A stretch of DNA of 64,000 bases from Gemmatimonadota bacterium. GTDB lineage: Bacteria; Gemmatimonadota; Gemmatimonadetes; Gemmatimonadales; GWC2-71-9. The stretch spans positions 1 to 64,000 of the forward strand of contig SHZU01000009.1 in NCBI GenBank assembly GCA_009692115.1, in the 5' to 3' direction. The notes below the pieces were generated by a model. It was given only the letters and a program-made list of their open reading frames with translations, was not told the DNA's origin and ran no database searches. The position numbers and the translations under genes are program-made. Of this stretch, positions 52,457 through 60,970 are shown piece after piece. The first letter of the stretch is position 1; each line of letters starts with the position of its first letter.

Positions 52457-55400
52457 ATGAACAAGCTTTACCGTTCCTTGTTGCTGACCGGCAGCCTCGC
52501 CGCGGTTCTGGCTGGTTGTGGTGACGATGTCACCATCACCGCGCCGCCGCCGCCGCCGCCGCCGACGCCGCCGCCCGCCCCGACGGTCCGCTCGATCACC
52601 GTCGGTCCTGACGGCGCGTCGGTCACCGTTGGCGCCACGTTGAACATGACTGCGGCCGTCAACGCCGATGCCGGCGTGGCCACCACGGTCACCTGGACCT
52701 CCAGCGACGCCACCAAGGCGTCCGTCAGTGCCACGGGCGTCGTCACAGGCGTCGCGGTTGGCGCCGTCGGGGTCCGGGCTTGCTCCACGGTCAACACGTC
52801 GGTCTGCGGTGTCGCGACCGTCACCGTGGTGGCCTCCCCGGTTGCCGTGGTCACCGATGTGACCGTGACGCCGTCGGCCGCGACCCTCGTCATCGGCCAG
52901 CAGATCACCGCCACCGCGACCGTCCAGGGCACCAACAGCCCGTCGCAGGCCGTGACCTGGTCCTCGCTCGCTTCGAGCATCGCCACGGTTACCGCGGGCG
53001 GCGTCGTGACCGGCGTGGCAACCGGTGTTGCCGTCATCAAGGCAACCTCGAACGCGAACTCGTCGATCGCCGGCACCCTGTCGGTGACGGTCGCCACGCC
53101 GCAGCCCGCGACGATCTCGATCCAGTCGATCACCACCGGCGGCCTCAACACCCCGGTTACCCTCAGCTCCGTCAGCGGCCAGATTGAAGTCACTCTGAAC
53201 GTCGACAACGGCGCGTACACGATCACCAAGGCCCAGGTTTTGGTCAACGGCGCTACCGTCCTCGCCGAGCAGACCTTCGCTTCTGGATCGGCCAACGCGG
53301 CGCCGGAAGCGGCCCCGTCGACGATCGTGCTGAGCGTGAACACCCGGCAGGTTAAGCTCGTCAGCGACAAACCTGTGCCGCTCGTCTTCAACGGCCCGAA
53401 CTCGATCACCGCCCGGATCTACGTGGAGGGCATCACGGCTCCGATTTCGTCGGCCGCGGCCACCGCCACCTTCCGGAACAAGGACGCGTTCACGGAAGGG
53501 TCGGACCCGGTCCTGACCCCGCTGTCGACGACCCCGTCCGCCGCGGACACCGCCGACGACGGGAGCGATATCACGTGGTACACGGGCAACGTCGAGTGGA
53601 CGGGTGGACCGAACTACGTCTCATTCTTCCCGCGGACCCCGACAATCGAGGCTTTCTCGAACAACTGTGGTTCGGATGGCAGCAATCTGACCGGCACTCA
53701 CTTGACCGGCTACGCCCTCGGCGGGGAGTTCGATTGCGAGGGCGAGGATGCCTTCGAGGACGCCGTCTCGATCGATAGCTTCCACGTGACAAAGGGCACC
53801 GACCCGACCGTTCCCGGTGACGTCGTTTATGTCGCGCACGAAGTCGGTGAGACCGAGTTGGTTGGTTCTGCGTACACGGTCGACGGCACCTCGCGGTACA
53901 ACCTGGTCAGCGAAGGGTCGCTCGCCTACGGCGACACCGTCTACATCGACCTCAAGGCGCCGACCGTCACAGCGGCCCAGGTGCGGTTCAACGCCGGCGC
54001 CGATTATAAGTGGATCAAAGCATCGTACGACTTCGTTAACGCGTTCGCCTCGTTTACGGATGGCGGCTCTGGCGCGAAGGCATCGACCAGGAAGGCCTTC
54101 GCTGGCGCCGCCGCCATTGACGTCATGGATGACTGCGACCTGGCGACCACCGCGGTCTCCACGGGCGCTGACCTTGCCGAGACCGCGACGTCGGACGATG
54201 AGTCCGGCTACTCCATCTGCATCCAAGGGGCGGACAGCCTTGGGAACACCTCGGAGCTCATTCCCGGCCTCGCCTTCTTTGGCGTCGACAAGACTGCGCC
54301 GACCGCCCGGTACGTGACCTCCGCGAGCCCGGCGACGTCCGGTTCCATCTCGACGGGAACCGACACCGCGGACACCAGGATCTACAAAATTGGGTCCACC
54401 CACACCACCGCCAACATATTCGCCATTGAGGCGATCGACGGCAGGTCCGGCTTCCACCAGGGCAGCGCCGTCGTGGGCTTCCCGACGACCATGGCCCGGA
54501 CTCGCCTCAACACCGCCGCCGCCGCCGCGACCACCTGTACGGTGGGCAATGCGACGCTGCCGACCGTGCTGGCCGACAGCTACATCCGGTCGGTCGAAGC
54601 CGACGCGAACTGCAGCGACAATGCGGCCACGACGCTGGGCTACTACACCTGGTCGGGGTATGTGACCGACCGTGCCGGCAACGTGAGCAGCACCTTTACC
54701 CGGGAATTCGCCAAGGACGACCTGGCGCGGCCCAACATCACCGCCCTCGCGCTGGGCCAGGCGACCCTTACGCCGGGCGCGGCGGCCATCTTCAAGGTCT
54801 GGGGCTCGGATGACCTCGAAGTCATCGAGGGCAGCCTCCTCGTCAATTACGACAACGACAACGACGGGACTGTTGAGCATTCCATCCGCTATCCGTACTC
54901 GTTGTTCCCGATTGGGACACGGTGGAACGCTAGCCTCACCACGACTATTACCGGCTCGGAGCTGACGATTGCGTCCCTGATCGGGCGGGTCGACTCGGTG
55001 GACGTAACCGATAGCCTCCCGTTCGCCCTTGCCAGCTACGCGACTGGCGGGAAGGCCGCGCCGGACTCGGTGTATGCCAACCTGCGTGACGTGGGCTCTC
55101 AGGTGGACGCCACCCCGATCGGCATCGCCCTCGACTCGCTGACGCAGTTCTCGGCGAAAACGGTGGCGGCTTGGCAGCTCACCTCGGGCATCTTCGATGC
55201 TGCTTCTAATCGCACCTGGTCGGGTGTGGTTAGTGGCGACAATCTCGTCGCGACGCAGAGGACGGGCCTCGGCGTCACCGCAGCGTACTTCACTTCCGTG
55301 ACCCTCTACGGTGTCCTCAGCGGTGAGCTGGTGAACTGCGGTTCGATGGGCACGGCGACCATGGCGGACAACGGTGTCTACCGCACCTGGCAGTACTCGG

Positions 55401-55510
55401 TCGCTGAACCGGAGGACGGCGATGACTGCTACGGCGCCACTGACTGGTACGTCGGCGGTGTGAAGGGCAACGCCGTTCTCCTGTCGGTACTCTTCTCGGA
55501 TCCAAGCTAA
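52457..55510 (+). CDS. Large BIG2-domain surface lipoprotein
   Basis: A 1017-residue lipoprotein with lipobox LAGC (Cys-21), a run of Pro (ITAPPPPPPPTPPPAP) and then two bacterial Ig-like (BIG2) repeats at about 44-125 and 130-215, each with the pattern VTWTSSDATKASVSATGVVTG. A long Asp/Thr/Ser-rich part follows with calcium-site-like turns such as NYDNDNDGTVEH near residue 796. Few Cys occur and the codon use is smoother than in neighbours. It is probably an exposed outer-surface protein. It is a single-gene unit ended by a strong terminator. Confidence 0.85.
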   Translation: MNKLYRSLLLTGSLAAVLAGCGDDVTITAPPPPPPPTPPPAPTVRSITVGPDGASVTVGATLNMTAAVNADAGVATTVTWTSSDATKASVSATGVVTGVAVGAVGVRACSTVNTSVCGVATVTVVASPVAVVTDVTVTPSAATLVIGQQITATATVQGTNSPSQAVTWSSLASSIATVTAGGVVTGVATGVAVIKATSNANSSIAGTLSVTVATPQPATISIQSITTGGLNTPVTLSSVSGQIEVTLNVDNGAYTITKAQVLVNGATVLAEQTFASGSANAAPEAAPSTIVLSVNTRQVKLVSDKPVPLVFNGPNSITARIYVEGITAPISSAAATATFRNKDAFTEGSDPVLTPLSTTPSAADTADDGSDITWYTGNVEWTGGPNYVSFFPRTPTIEAFSNNCGSDGSNLTGTHLTGYALGGEFDCEGEDAFEDAVSIDSFHVTKGTDPTVPGDVVYVAHEVGETELVGSAYTVDGTSRYNLVSEGSLAYGDTVYIDLKAPTVTAAQVRFNAGADYKWIKASYDFVNAFASFTDGGSGAKASTRKAFAGAAAIDVMDDCDLATTAVSTGADLAETATSDDESGYSICIQGADSLGNTSELIPGLAFFGVDKTAPTARYVTSASPATSGSISTGTDTADTRIYKIGSTHTTANIFAIEAIDGRSGFHQGSAVVGFPTTMARTRLNTAAAAATTCTVGNATLPTVLADSYIRSVEADANCSDNAATTLGYYTWSGYVTDRAGNVSSTFTREFAKDDLARPNITALALGQATLTPGAAAIFKVWGSDDLEVIEGSLLVNYDNDNDGTVEHSIRYPYSLFPIGTRWNASLTTTITGSELTIASLIGRVDSVDVTDSLPFALASYATGGKAAPDSVYANLRDVGSQVDATPIGIALDSLTQFSAKTVAAWQLTSGIFDAASNRTWSGVVSGDNLVATQRTGLGVTAAYFTSVTLYGVLSGELVNCGSMGTATMADNGVYRTWQYSVAEPEDGDDCYGATDWYVGGVKGNAVLLSVLFSDPS

Positions 55511-55532
55511 TAACCGATCAGGGCAGTGTTGT

Positions 55533-55570
55533 GAGCGGGCCCCCGTCGAAAGGCGGGGGCTCGTCTTTTT
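55533..55570 (+). terminator. Intrinsic terminator of the BIG2 lipoprotein gene
   Basis: Arms GCCCCCG and CGGGGGC around a short TCGAAAGG loop are followed by TCGTCTTTTT. It begins 23 bp after the lipoprotein stop. Confidence 0.75.
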
Positions 55571-55620
55571 CGGGGGGATCGGGATATTTGAGGCCCCGCG
55601 TTGTCCCGATCTCCCTCAAC

Positions 55621-55654
55621 GAAGCGGCCCCGCCGTACCGGGCGGGGCCGCTTC
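55621..55654 (-). terminator. Perfect 14-bp GC hairpin downstream of reverse-strand genes
   Basis: GAAGCGGCCCCGCC and its exact complement flank a GTACCG loop. It lies 21 bp past the stop of the reverse-strand remnant and probably ended its transcript, though no T run follows on either strand. Confidence 0.5.
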
Positions 55655-55675
55655 GTCAGGTCATGGTGTTCGGGG

Positions 55676-56392
55676 TCAGACGTTGACGGCCCCACGGGAG
55701 AACCAGGCCCCGAAATACTGCGAGATGGCGGCCGGCCTGGCCGGCTGGGCTGCCGTGGCGGCGGACCCCATCCAGAGGTAGGTCAGCAGGGTCCCGAGGC
55801 CTTCAGGGGTGTTCGGGACGAACCCGCGGTTCACCGCATCGAGGAAGAGGCGTCCCTCGGGCCCGATATCGGACACCCCGTTGGCCGCCGGGTCCGGGTA
55901 CTGCGCGAACTTGGCCCTCAGCGACTCGTCCACCGAGGGTTTGGGGGAGAGGGTCGGTTGGTTGCCATCGGATATGGTGGCGGAGTCGGGAACGGCCGGG
56001 GCCCCGCTGTCGATGGATGCCGACGGGCTGGCCTCGGGTCTGGCGGCGAGTTCGAGCTTCCGGGTGACCACGGACTCCAGGGTCTCGCCGATGTCGATCT
56101 GAACCTGGTCGATCGGCAGATCGAGGGCTGGCTGGTCGGGCCGCCGGAAACCCCGTCAGCGTCGCTCTGGGGCGTCAGGCCAGCTGCGGGGTGGTGTTTG
56201 CGCCGCCGCCGAATGACGCCCCAGAGGGCCGAATGGCGCGATCGAGGGGTCGGTTCCAGCCGCATCCTCGAGGGTCTGCGCGAACGTCCGCGTGCCGGAC
56301 TGAGTTTCCGTAACCGGCACGGCTGGCCGGGAACGGTTTACCGGGCTGATTCCCGGTGACAGGATGGAATTCAGCGTTCTCAAGATGTCCAT
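55676..56392 (-). pseudogene. Decayed gene of unknown function with several frameshifts
   Basis: A start with a G-rich ribosome binding site is present at 56392 (MDILRTLNSILSPGISPVNR). High-GC3 coding then moves between frames: to about 56225 in frame one (ending GTDPSIA), then GASFGGGANTTPQL, then GLTPQSDADGVSGGPTSQ, then from about 56125 ALDLPIDQVQIDIGETLES through to SQYFGAWFSRGAVNV at 55676. Each stop between frames needs a 1-2 base change to fix. The last 131 codons alone form an open frame from GTG 56071. No family was recognised. Confidence 0.5.
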
Positions 56393-56514
56393 GTCGTTTC
56401 CCCCCCCAACCACTTGGCGGCTGGATGAGCGTTTCGGCCCCGACGCGGGGCCGATGGTAGCGGGGGTGCAGGTGCACCCCGGGGGCCCCGGCCCCGGCAT
56501 TTGTAGGTCGAGGC

Positions 56515-56640
56515 CTACATGTTCCAAGTAAACCGGCCCCAGATATCGGACCGGTCCGCGATGAAGCCGCGAATTGGGTAGAGCGCCTGAATGACGAGGT
56601 ACCCGGCGATCAGCGGGTTGACGAACCATGAGGGGCGCAT
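56515..56640 (-). pseudogene. Short fragment resembling an HTTM membrane protein
   Basis: Forty-one codons from ATG 56640 read FVNPLIAGYLVIQALYPIRG then WGRFTWNM and stop. The pattern of a membrane helix followed by PIR and a Trp-Arg-Phe-Trp-Met cluster resembles the HTTM/vitamin-K-carboxylase-like family, of which only this bit is left. The assignment is weak and by eye. Confidence 0.35.
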
Positions 56641-56641
56641 G

Positions 56642-57016
56642 CTATGCTGGGAGGAGCTTGATGCCGGCATAGGGTCGGAAGGCCGGGTCTCGAGTGACAA
56701 TGGTGAGGTGGTCGGTCCGGGCCTGGGCAATCAGGAGGCGATCGAACGGGTCTCGGTGGTGCCAGGGCAGGTGGGCTACTTCGGCGGCGTGGCGGAGATG
56801 GATCGGGAGTTCTTCGAAGTGGTTTTCGAGGAGGGCTTCGGCCACGGTGCGTTTCGTGACCGGGCGGCCGAGCGAGGTCTTGATGGCGATTTCCCAGCCG
56901 GTGGCCGAGCTGACGAAGACTTGATCGGCGTCCCGGATGGCCCGGGAGGCCTCGGGTTTGAGGCGGGCCCCCTCGTCCCACCAGATCAGGACGTGGGTAT
57001 CGAGGAGGAGCCTCAC
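56642..57016 (-). CDS. PIN-domain toxin (VapC-like)
   Basis: A 124-residue PIN-fold nuclease with LLLDTHVLIWW (first catalytic Asp), the WEIAIKTSLGR segment (conserved Glu) and DPFDRLLIAQA (third acidic site). This order fits plasmid- or chromosome-borne VapC toxins that cut RNA. It overlaps the antitoxin gene by ATGA and is downstream of it, the usual order. Confidence 0.9.
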   Translation of the reverse strand: MRLLLDTHVLIWWDEGARLKPEASRAIRDADQVFVSSATGWEIAIKTSLGRPVTKRTVAEALLENHFEELPIHLRHAAEVAHLPWHHRDPFDRLLIAQARTDHLTIVTRDPAFRPYAGIKLLPA

Positions 57017-57285
57017 TTGGGTTCGAAGTCGGCCTGGACTTCGGGCGGAAGTGGATCATCGAAATCGTCCCCGACGAGCCAGGAACCGTGGCCGCGACCG
57101 GGCGTCCGGACCGGGCGGGCCGGCATGCCAACAAGGCGGGCCATCGGCTTACCCGATTTCATGATCACGATTTCTTCGCCGGCTGAGGCCAACTCCACCA
57201 GTTCGGACAGGTGGGTCTTGGCCTCGTAGAGGCTCATCGGTTCGCGGACGTACCAGACTTTGGTTTCCACCGGATCCGTTTTCAT
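57013..57285 (-). CDS. Phd/YefM-type antitoxin
   Basis: A 90-residue antitoxin with MSLYEAKTHLSELVELASAGEEIVI, the Phd/YefM DNA-binding N-terminal fold, and a C-terminal tail that would wrap the toxin. The start at 57285 adds 16 residues before MSLYEAK; a -10 sequence ends only 7 bp before this ATG, so the message may be leaderless, or translation may start at Met-17. It should bind the palindrome at 57303-57319 and repress its own pair. Confidence 0.87.
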   Translation of the reverse strand: MKTDPVETKVWYVREPMSLYEAKTHLSELVELASAGEEIVIMKSGKPMARLVGMPARPVRTPGRGHGSWLVGDDFDDPLPPEVQADFEPK

Positions 57286-57292
57286 GGACCCA

Positions 57293-57319
57293 ATTATCGG
57301 TGTTGACCAATGTGGTCAA
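57293..57319 (-). promoter_or_regulatory. Promoter and operator of the toxin-antitoxin pair
   Basis: On the reverse strand TTGACC (57314-57319) and GATAAT (57293-57298) are 15 bp apart. The -35 is one arm of a perfect palindrome, TTGACC-AATGT-GGTCAA at 57303-57319, which fits autorepression by the Phd/YefM-type antitoxin. Confidence 0.6.
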
Positions 57320-57322
57320 GTA

Positions 57323-58690
57323 TCAGGCGACGTCCGGCGGCAGACCGGTACCGGCTGCCATCGACCCCTCCTTGGGAAAACCAGGCCGACCCATCGCGGC
57401 GAAGGTCAGGCGCTTGCCGAGCTCGACCCCGGGCTGGTCGAACGGGTTGACCCCGTACCAGGCCCCGGCAAATCCGGTGGCCAACTGCATGAACATGATC
57501 AGCTCGCCGAGGACATCGGCGTCGAGCCGGGGCACCTCGATGGTGGCGTTCATCCGGCCCATCCGGGCCAGGGCCGCCGAGGTGGCCTCCTGTTCGGCGT
57601 GGAGCAGCTCGCCGAGGGAGTGGCCCTGGAGGTAGGCCATTTCTTCGGGCAAGTCCGGACGGTGGGGAATTCGAATGTCCTCGCCGGGGGCTTCGATCCG
57701 AATGAAGGTGACGACCTTGTCGAACGGGCCCTCCATGAAGAGCTGGACCTGGCTGTGCTGGTCGGAGGCCCCGACCGCGCCTAACGGAGTCGGGCCGGCA
57801 AAGACCGGCTGGCCCCGCCGGTCGACCCGTTTGCCGAGGCTCTCGGCCCAGAGCTGGACGAACCAGGCGCCGAAGTCGCGGAGCCGGTCGCTGTAGGGCA
57901 TCAGGACGTGGATTTTCGCGCCGAGCCAGGCATCGGCGGCCCAGAGCAGGCCGGCGTACAGGGCCGCCGGGTTCTTGAGGAGGTCGGTCTCAGTACCCTT
58001 CTCGAGGGCTCGGTCGGCGCCTCGAATCAGGCCCTCGATGTCGATCCCGACCAAGGCCGCCGGCAACAGACCGACCGCCGTCAGCACGCTGAACCGTCCC
58101 CCAACCTCCGGCGGCACCTCGAGCGCCGCGATTCCCTCCCGGGTGGCGAGTTCCCGGAGCGGCCCCTCGGTCGGATCCGTCGTAAACGCCAAGTGCCGAA
58201 CCGCCGCGTCCGGCCCGAGCGCCTGATCGAGCCAGCCCCGCACCACGAGGTACTGCGCCAGCGTCTCCGCCGTCCCCCCCGACTTACTGATCACGTTGAC
58301 AAACACCCGCCGCGGATCAATCCGCCGAAGCGCCGCCGCCATCGACGTCGGATCGACATTTTCGAGCACCGTAATCCGCGGAAAATACTCCCGCGCCTCA
58401 TCATCTAACTCATTCCACGCCGGCGCCCGAAGCGCCGTCACTAACGCCCGCGTGCCGAGTGCCGAGCCCCCAATGCCGAGCACAAGGATATGGTCGTACG
58501 CCTGGCCCATGCCCTCGGCGAATCGCCGGATGCCGGCGACCACGTCGGCTTGTTGGCCCAGCCCATAGAAACCGTATTCGCCTTGGCTTCGTCGGGTCTC
58601 AACTTCGGCGAGCACCCCGCCGAACCGTTGCGTCAACTCGGCCACCCGGTTTCGACCGAGCCCGTGTTGCCCGTCGAGCTTGTCGCTCAA
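57323..58690 (-). CDS. pgi: Glucose-6-phosphate isomerase
   Basis: The 455-residue short-form enzyme has LVLGIGGSALGTRALVTAL, VNVISKSGGTAETLAQYLVV, the catalytic Glu region and EKGTETDLLKNPAALYAGLL. It interconverts glucose-6-P and fructose-6-P. The start is uncertain: TTG 58690 is the only standard codon, but the in-frame codons before it (IKLHYGRI) look like family sequence and overlap the stop of the upstream MBL gene. It is probably co-transcribed with that gene and pyk. Confidence 0.94.
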   Translation of the reverse strand: MSDKLDGQHGLGRNRVAELTQRFGGVLAEVETRRSQGEYGFYGLGQQADVVAGIRRFAEGMGQAYDHILVLGIGGSALGTRALVTALRAPAWNELDDEAREYFPRITVLENVDPTSMAAALRRIDPRRVFVNVISKSGGTAETLAQYLVVRGWLDQALGPDAAVRHLAFTTDPTEGPLRELATREGIAALEVPPEVGGRFSVLTAVGLLPAALVGIDIEGLIRGADRALEKGTETDLLKNPAALYAGLLWAADAWLGAKIHVLMPYSDRLRDFGAWFVQLWAESLGKRVDRRGQPVFAGPTPLGAVGASDQHSQVQLFMEGPFDKVVTFIRIEAPGEDIRIPHRPDLPEEMAYLQGHSLGELLHAEQEATSAALARMGRMNATIEVPRLDADVLGELIMFMQLATGFAGAWYGVNPFDQPGVELGKRLTFAAMGRPGFPKEGSMAAGTGLPPDVA

Positions 58691-58710
58691 GATCCGACCG
58701 TAGTGAAGTT

Positions 58711-59490
58711 TTATGGGGCAATCTCCAGAGTAAGCCCGTCGTAACCTGGTTCAATTCCCGCTGGCAGGGAAGCGGCCAGCTCGGCGTGGCCGGTTTCGTG
58801 AGTCAAATGGGTCAGGTACGTCCGCTTGGCCCCGATCGCTTCCGCGGCCGCGATCGCCTCGGGAATGCTCTGGTGGGTGGGATGCTCTCGCCACCAGAGC
58901 GCATTCAGCACCAGCACGTCGAGGCCGGCCAGGGCCGCTCGGGCCGCCGCCGGCACGGATTTGACGTCGGTGAGGTAAGCCATCCGGCCCACTCGAAAGC
59001 CGAGGACTTCGACCCGGCCGTGGGCAAACGGCAACGGCAAGACCTCGACGCCGGCTGCCGTGAACGCCCGCCCGGGCGTGATCGTTTCGAGCGCCAACCG
59101 CGGTTTCGAGGTGCCGGGGATCGGCACCATGCCGTCGTCGAAGATGTAGCGGTACGACTGCCGGAGCAACGCCGCGGTCGTTTCGTTGGCGTAGACCGGC
59201 AGCGGGCTCCGGTGTTGCAGCGAAAAGATCCTCAGGTCGTCGATGCCCGCCACGTGGTCGGCATGTTCGTGGGTGAAGAGCACGGCCGCAATGTCGGCCA
59301 CCCCAGCGCCTAACAATTCGACTCGAACTTCCGGGGGCGTGTCGATCAGGATGTTGCCGCCGGCCGTCTCGATCAGCGCGGCGGTCCGATGGCGGCGGTC
59401 GCGCGGATCGGTCGAGCGGCAGACGGCGCACCGGCAGCCGATCTGCGGAACCCCGAAGGAGGTGCCCGTCCCGAGAAGCGTGAGCCGCAT
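58711..59490 (-). CDS. MBL-fold metallohydrolase (PhnP-like)
   Basis: A 259-residue metallo-beta-lactamase-fold enzyme starting MRLTLLGTGTSFGVPQIGC with a CRCAVC zinc knuckle as in PhnP, then the THEHADHVAGIDDLR metal site and further His/Asp ligands (MAYLTDVK). The family includes cyclic phosphodiesterases; the true substrate is unknown. It starts 10 bp downstream of the pyk stop and ends just before pgi. Confidence 0.85.
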   Translation of the reverse strand: MRLTLLGTGTSFGVPQIGCRCAVCRSTDPRDRRHRTAALIETAGGNILIDTPPEVRVELLGAGVADIAAVLFTHEHADHVAGIDDLRIFSLQHRSPLPVYANETTAALLRQSYRYIFDDGMVPIPGTSKPRLALETITPGRAFTAAGVEVLPLPFAHGRVEVLGFRVGRMAYLTDVKSVPAAARAALAGLDVLVLNALWWREHPTHQSIPEAIAAAEAIGAKRTYLTHLTHETGHAELAASLPAGIEPGYDGLTLEIAP

Positions 59491-59500
59491 CGAAACCCGG

Positions 59501-60937
59501 CTACACCGTTTCGATGCGGAGGAGGTTGGTGGTGCCCGCCAGGTCGAACGGCACGCCGGCGGTCACGACGAACCGGTCGCCGGGCCAGGCCAGGCCCTTC
59601 TTGACGATGATCTCTCGGGTCACGGCCAGCATGGCTTCGTAGTCGGGGCGGCGTTCGACGACCGCCGGAATGACGCCCCAGATCAGGGCCAGCCGGCGGT
59701 AGGTATCGGCTTCGGGGGTCACGGCCAGGATCGGCGTCAACGGCCGGTACGACGCGATGGTCCGGGCCGTGAAGCCGCTGCTCGTGAGGCAGACGATCAG
59801 CGGGACCTTGAGCAGCTCGGCCGCGGCGCAGACCGCCACGGCGATGGCGTCTTCGGTTCGGGCGGTCACGTGGGGCTGGTTGAGCTGAGCGATCGATGCT
59901 TGCCAGACGGAGGCATGGTCGTCGCCGTCCTGCCGGTGCGACTCGACCTCGCGGGCAATTTGGTCCATGGCCAAGACGGCTTCGAGCGGATAACTGCCGA
60001 CGGCGGTCTCGGCGGAGAGCATGACCGCGTCGGTGCCGTCGAGAATGGCGTTGGCCACGTCGGAAACTTCGGCCCGGGTGGGCCGCGGGGCCTTGATCAT
60101 CGACTCGAGCATTTGGGTGGCGGTGATCACGGGCTTGCCGTGCCGGTTGGCCTCCCGGATCAGTTTCTTCTGGACCAGCGGGACCTGTTCGAACGGGAGC
60201 TCGACGCCGAGATCGCCCCGGGCCACCATAATGCCGTCAGCGGCGTCGAGAATGGCGGTCAGGTGCTGGAGCGCGGTGTCCTTCTCGATTTTGGCGATCA
60301 GTTTGACGTGCTTCGGCACCAGGCGACGGAGGCCTTCGATATCCTGGGGGCGGCGGACGAAACTCATGCCGAGGTAATCGGCGCCGAGCTCAGTGGCGTG
60401 GATCGCATCCTCGCGATCTTTGTCCGTCAGCGCCGGCGCCGACACTTCGACGCCCGGAAGGTTCATGCCCTTGTTCGATTTGAGCATGCCGCCGTACCGC
60501 ACCGAGGCGTGGACTTTGTCGCCGATGACACTGGTGACATCGAGGGCGAGCAGGCCGTCATCGAGGAGGATCCGGGTTCCGGACCGGACGTCGGCGGCCA
60601 ACTCGCGGTAGGTCGTCGGAATCTCGTTCGGGGCCGCGACGTCTTCGGGCGCGAAGACCACCGATTGCCCGAAGGTCAGTTGAATCGGCTCCGCGAGGTC
60701 GCCGATCCGAATGCGGGGACCTTGAAGGTCGACCAAGATGGCCGACGCCTTGTCTCGCTGGCGCTGGATTTCTTTGAGATCGGCAATCCACCGACCGCGG
60801 ATCTCCGGGGTGCCGTGGGATGAATTCACCCGGACGACATCGACCCCGGTATCGAGCATGGCGCGCATTTGGTCCGGCTGTTCCCAGGCGGGTCCCAGGG
60901 TGGCGACGATCTTGGTTCGACGGCTTTCTCTCGGCAT
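59501..60937 (-). CDS. pyk: Pyruvate kinase
   Basis: The start is taken at ATG 60937 (478 residues, MPRESRRTKIVATLGP); the longer frame to 61006 only reads into a heptad repeat. Visible are VDVVRVNSSHGTPE, LIAKIEKDTALQHL (catalytic Lys), DGIMVARGDLGVELP and KPVITATQMLESMIKAPRPTRAEVSDVANA-type sequence. It makes ATP and pyruvate from PEP. It is the first gene of a reverse-strand unit pyk-MBL-pgi, divergent from the aldolase gene at 61.4 kb. Confidence 0.96.
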   Translation of the reverse strand: MPRESRRTKIVATLGPAWEQPDQMRAMLDTGVDVVRVNSSHGTPEIRGRWIADLKEIQRQRDKASAILVDLQGPRIRIGDLAEPIQLTFGQSVVFAPEDVAAPNEIPTTYRELAADVRSGTRILLDDGLLALDVTSVIGDKVHASVRYGGMLKSNKGMNLPGVEVSAPALTDKDREDAIHATELGADYLGMSFVRRPQDIEGLRRLVPKHVKLIAKIEKDTALQHLTAILDAADGIMVARGDLGVELPFEQVPLVQKKLIREANRHGKPVITATQMLESMIKAPRPTRAEVSDVANAILDGTDAVMLSAETAVGSYPLEAVLAMDQIAREVESHRQDGDDHASVWQASIAQLNQPHVTARTEDAIAVAVCAAAELLKVPLIVCLTSSGFTARTIASYRPLTPILAVTPEADTYRRLALIWGVIPAVVERRPDYEAMLAVTREIIVKKGLAWPGDRFVVTAGVPFDLAGTTNLLRIETV

Positions 60938-60941
60938 TGAT

Positions 60942-60970
60942 CTCGGCACTCGGCGCTCGGCGCTCGGCTG
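60942..60970 (+). repeat. Heptad tandem repeat copy h, just upstream of pyk
   Basis: Four units (CTCGGCA, CTCGGCG, CTCGGCG, CTCGGCT) begin 5 bp before the pyk ATG, in the position where its ribosome binding site should lie. Confidence 0.8.

Noticed and set aside
51802-52524. Short open frames between the thioredoxin-fold remnant and the BIG2 lipoprotein
   Set aside because: None has family sequence, a good ribosome binding site or consistent codon bias on either strand.
58452-58482. CTCGGC-rich stretch in pgi resembling the heptad repeat
   Set aside because: It encodes the conserved GIGGSALGTRA motif of glucose-6-phosphate isomerase in frame, so protein sequence explains it; it is left out of the repeat family.
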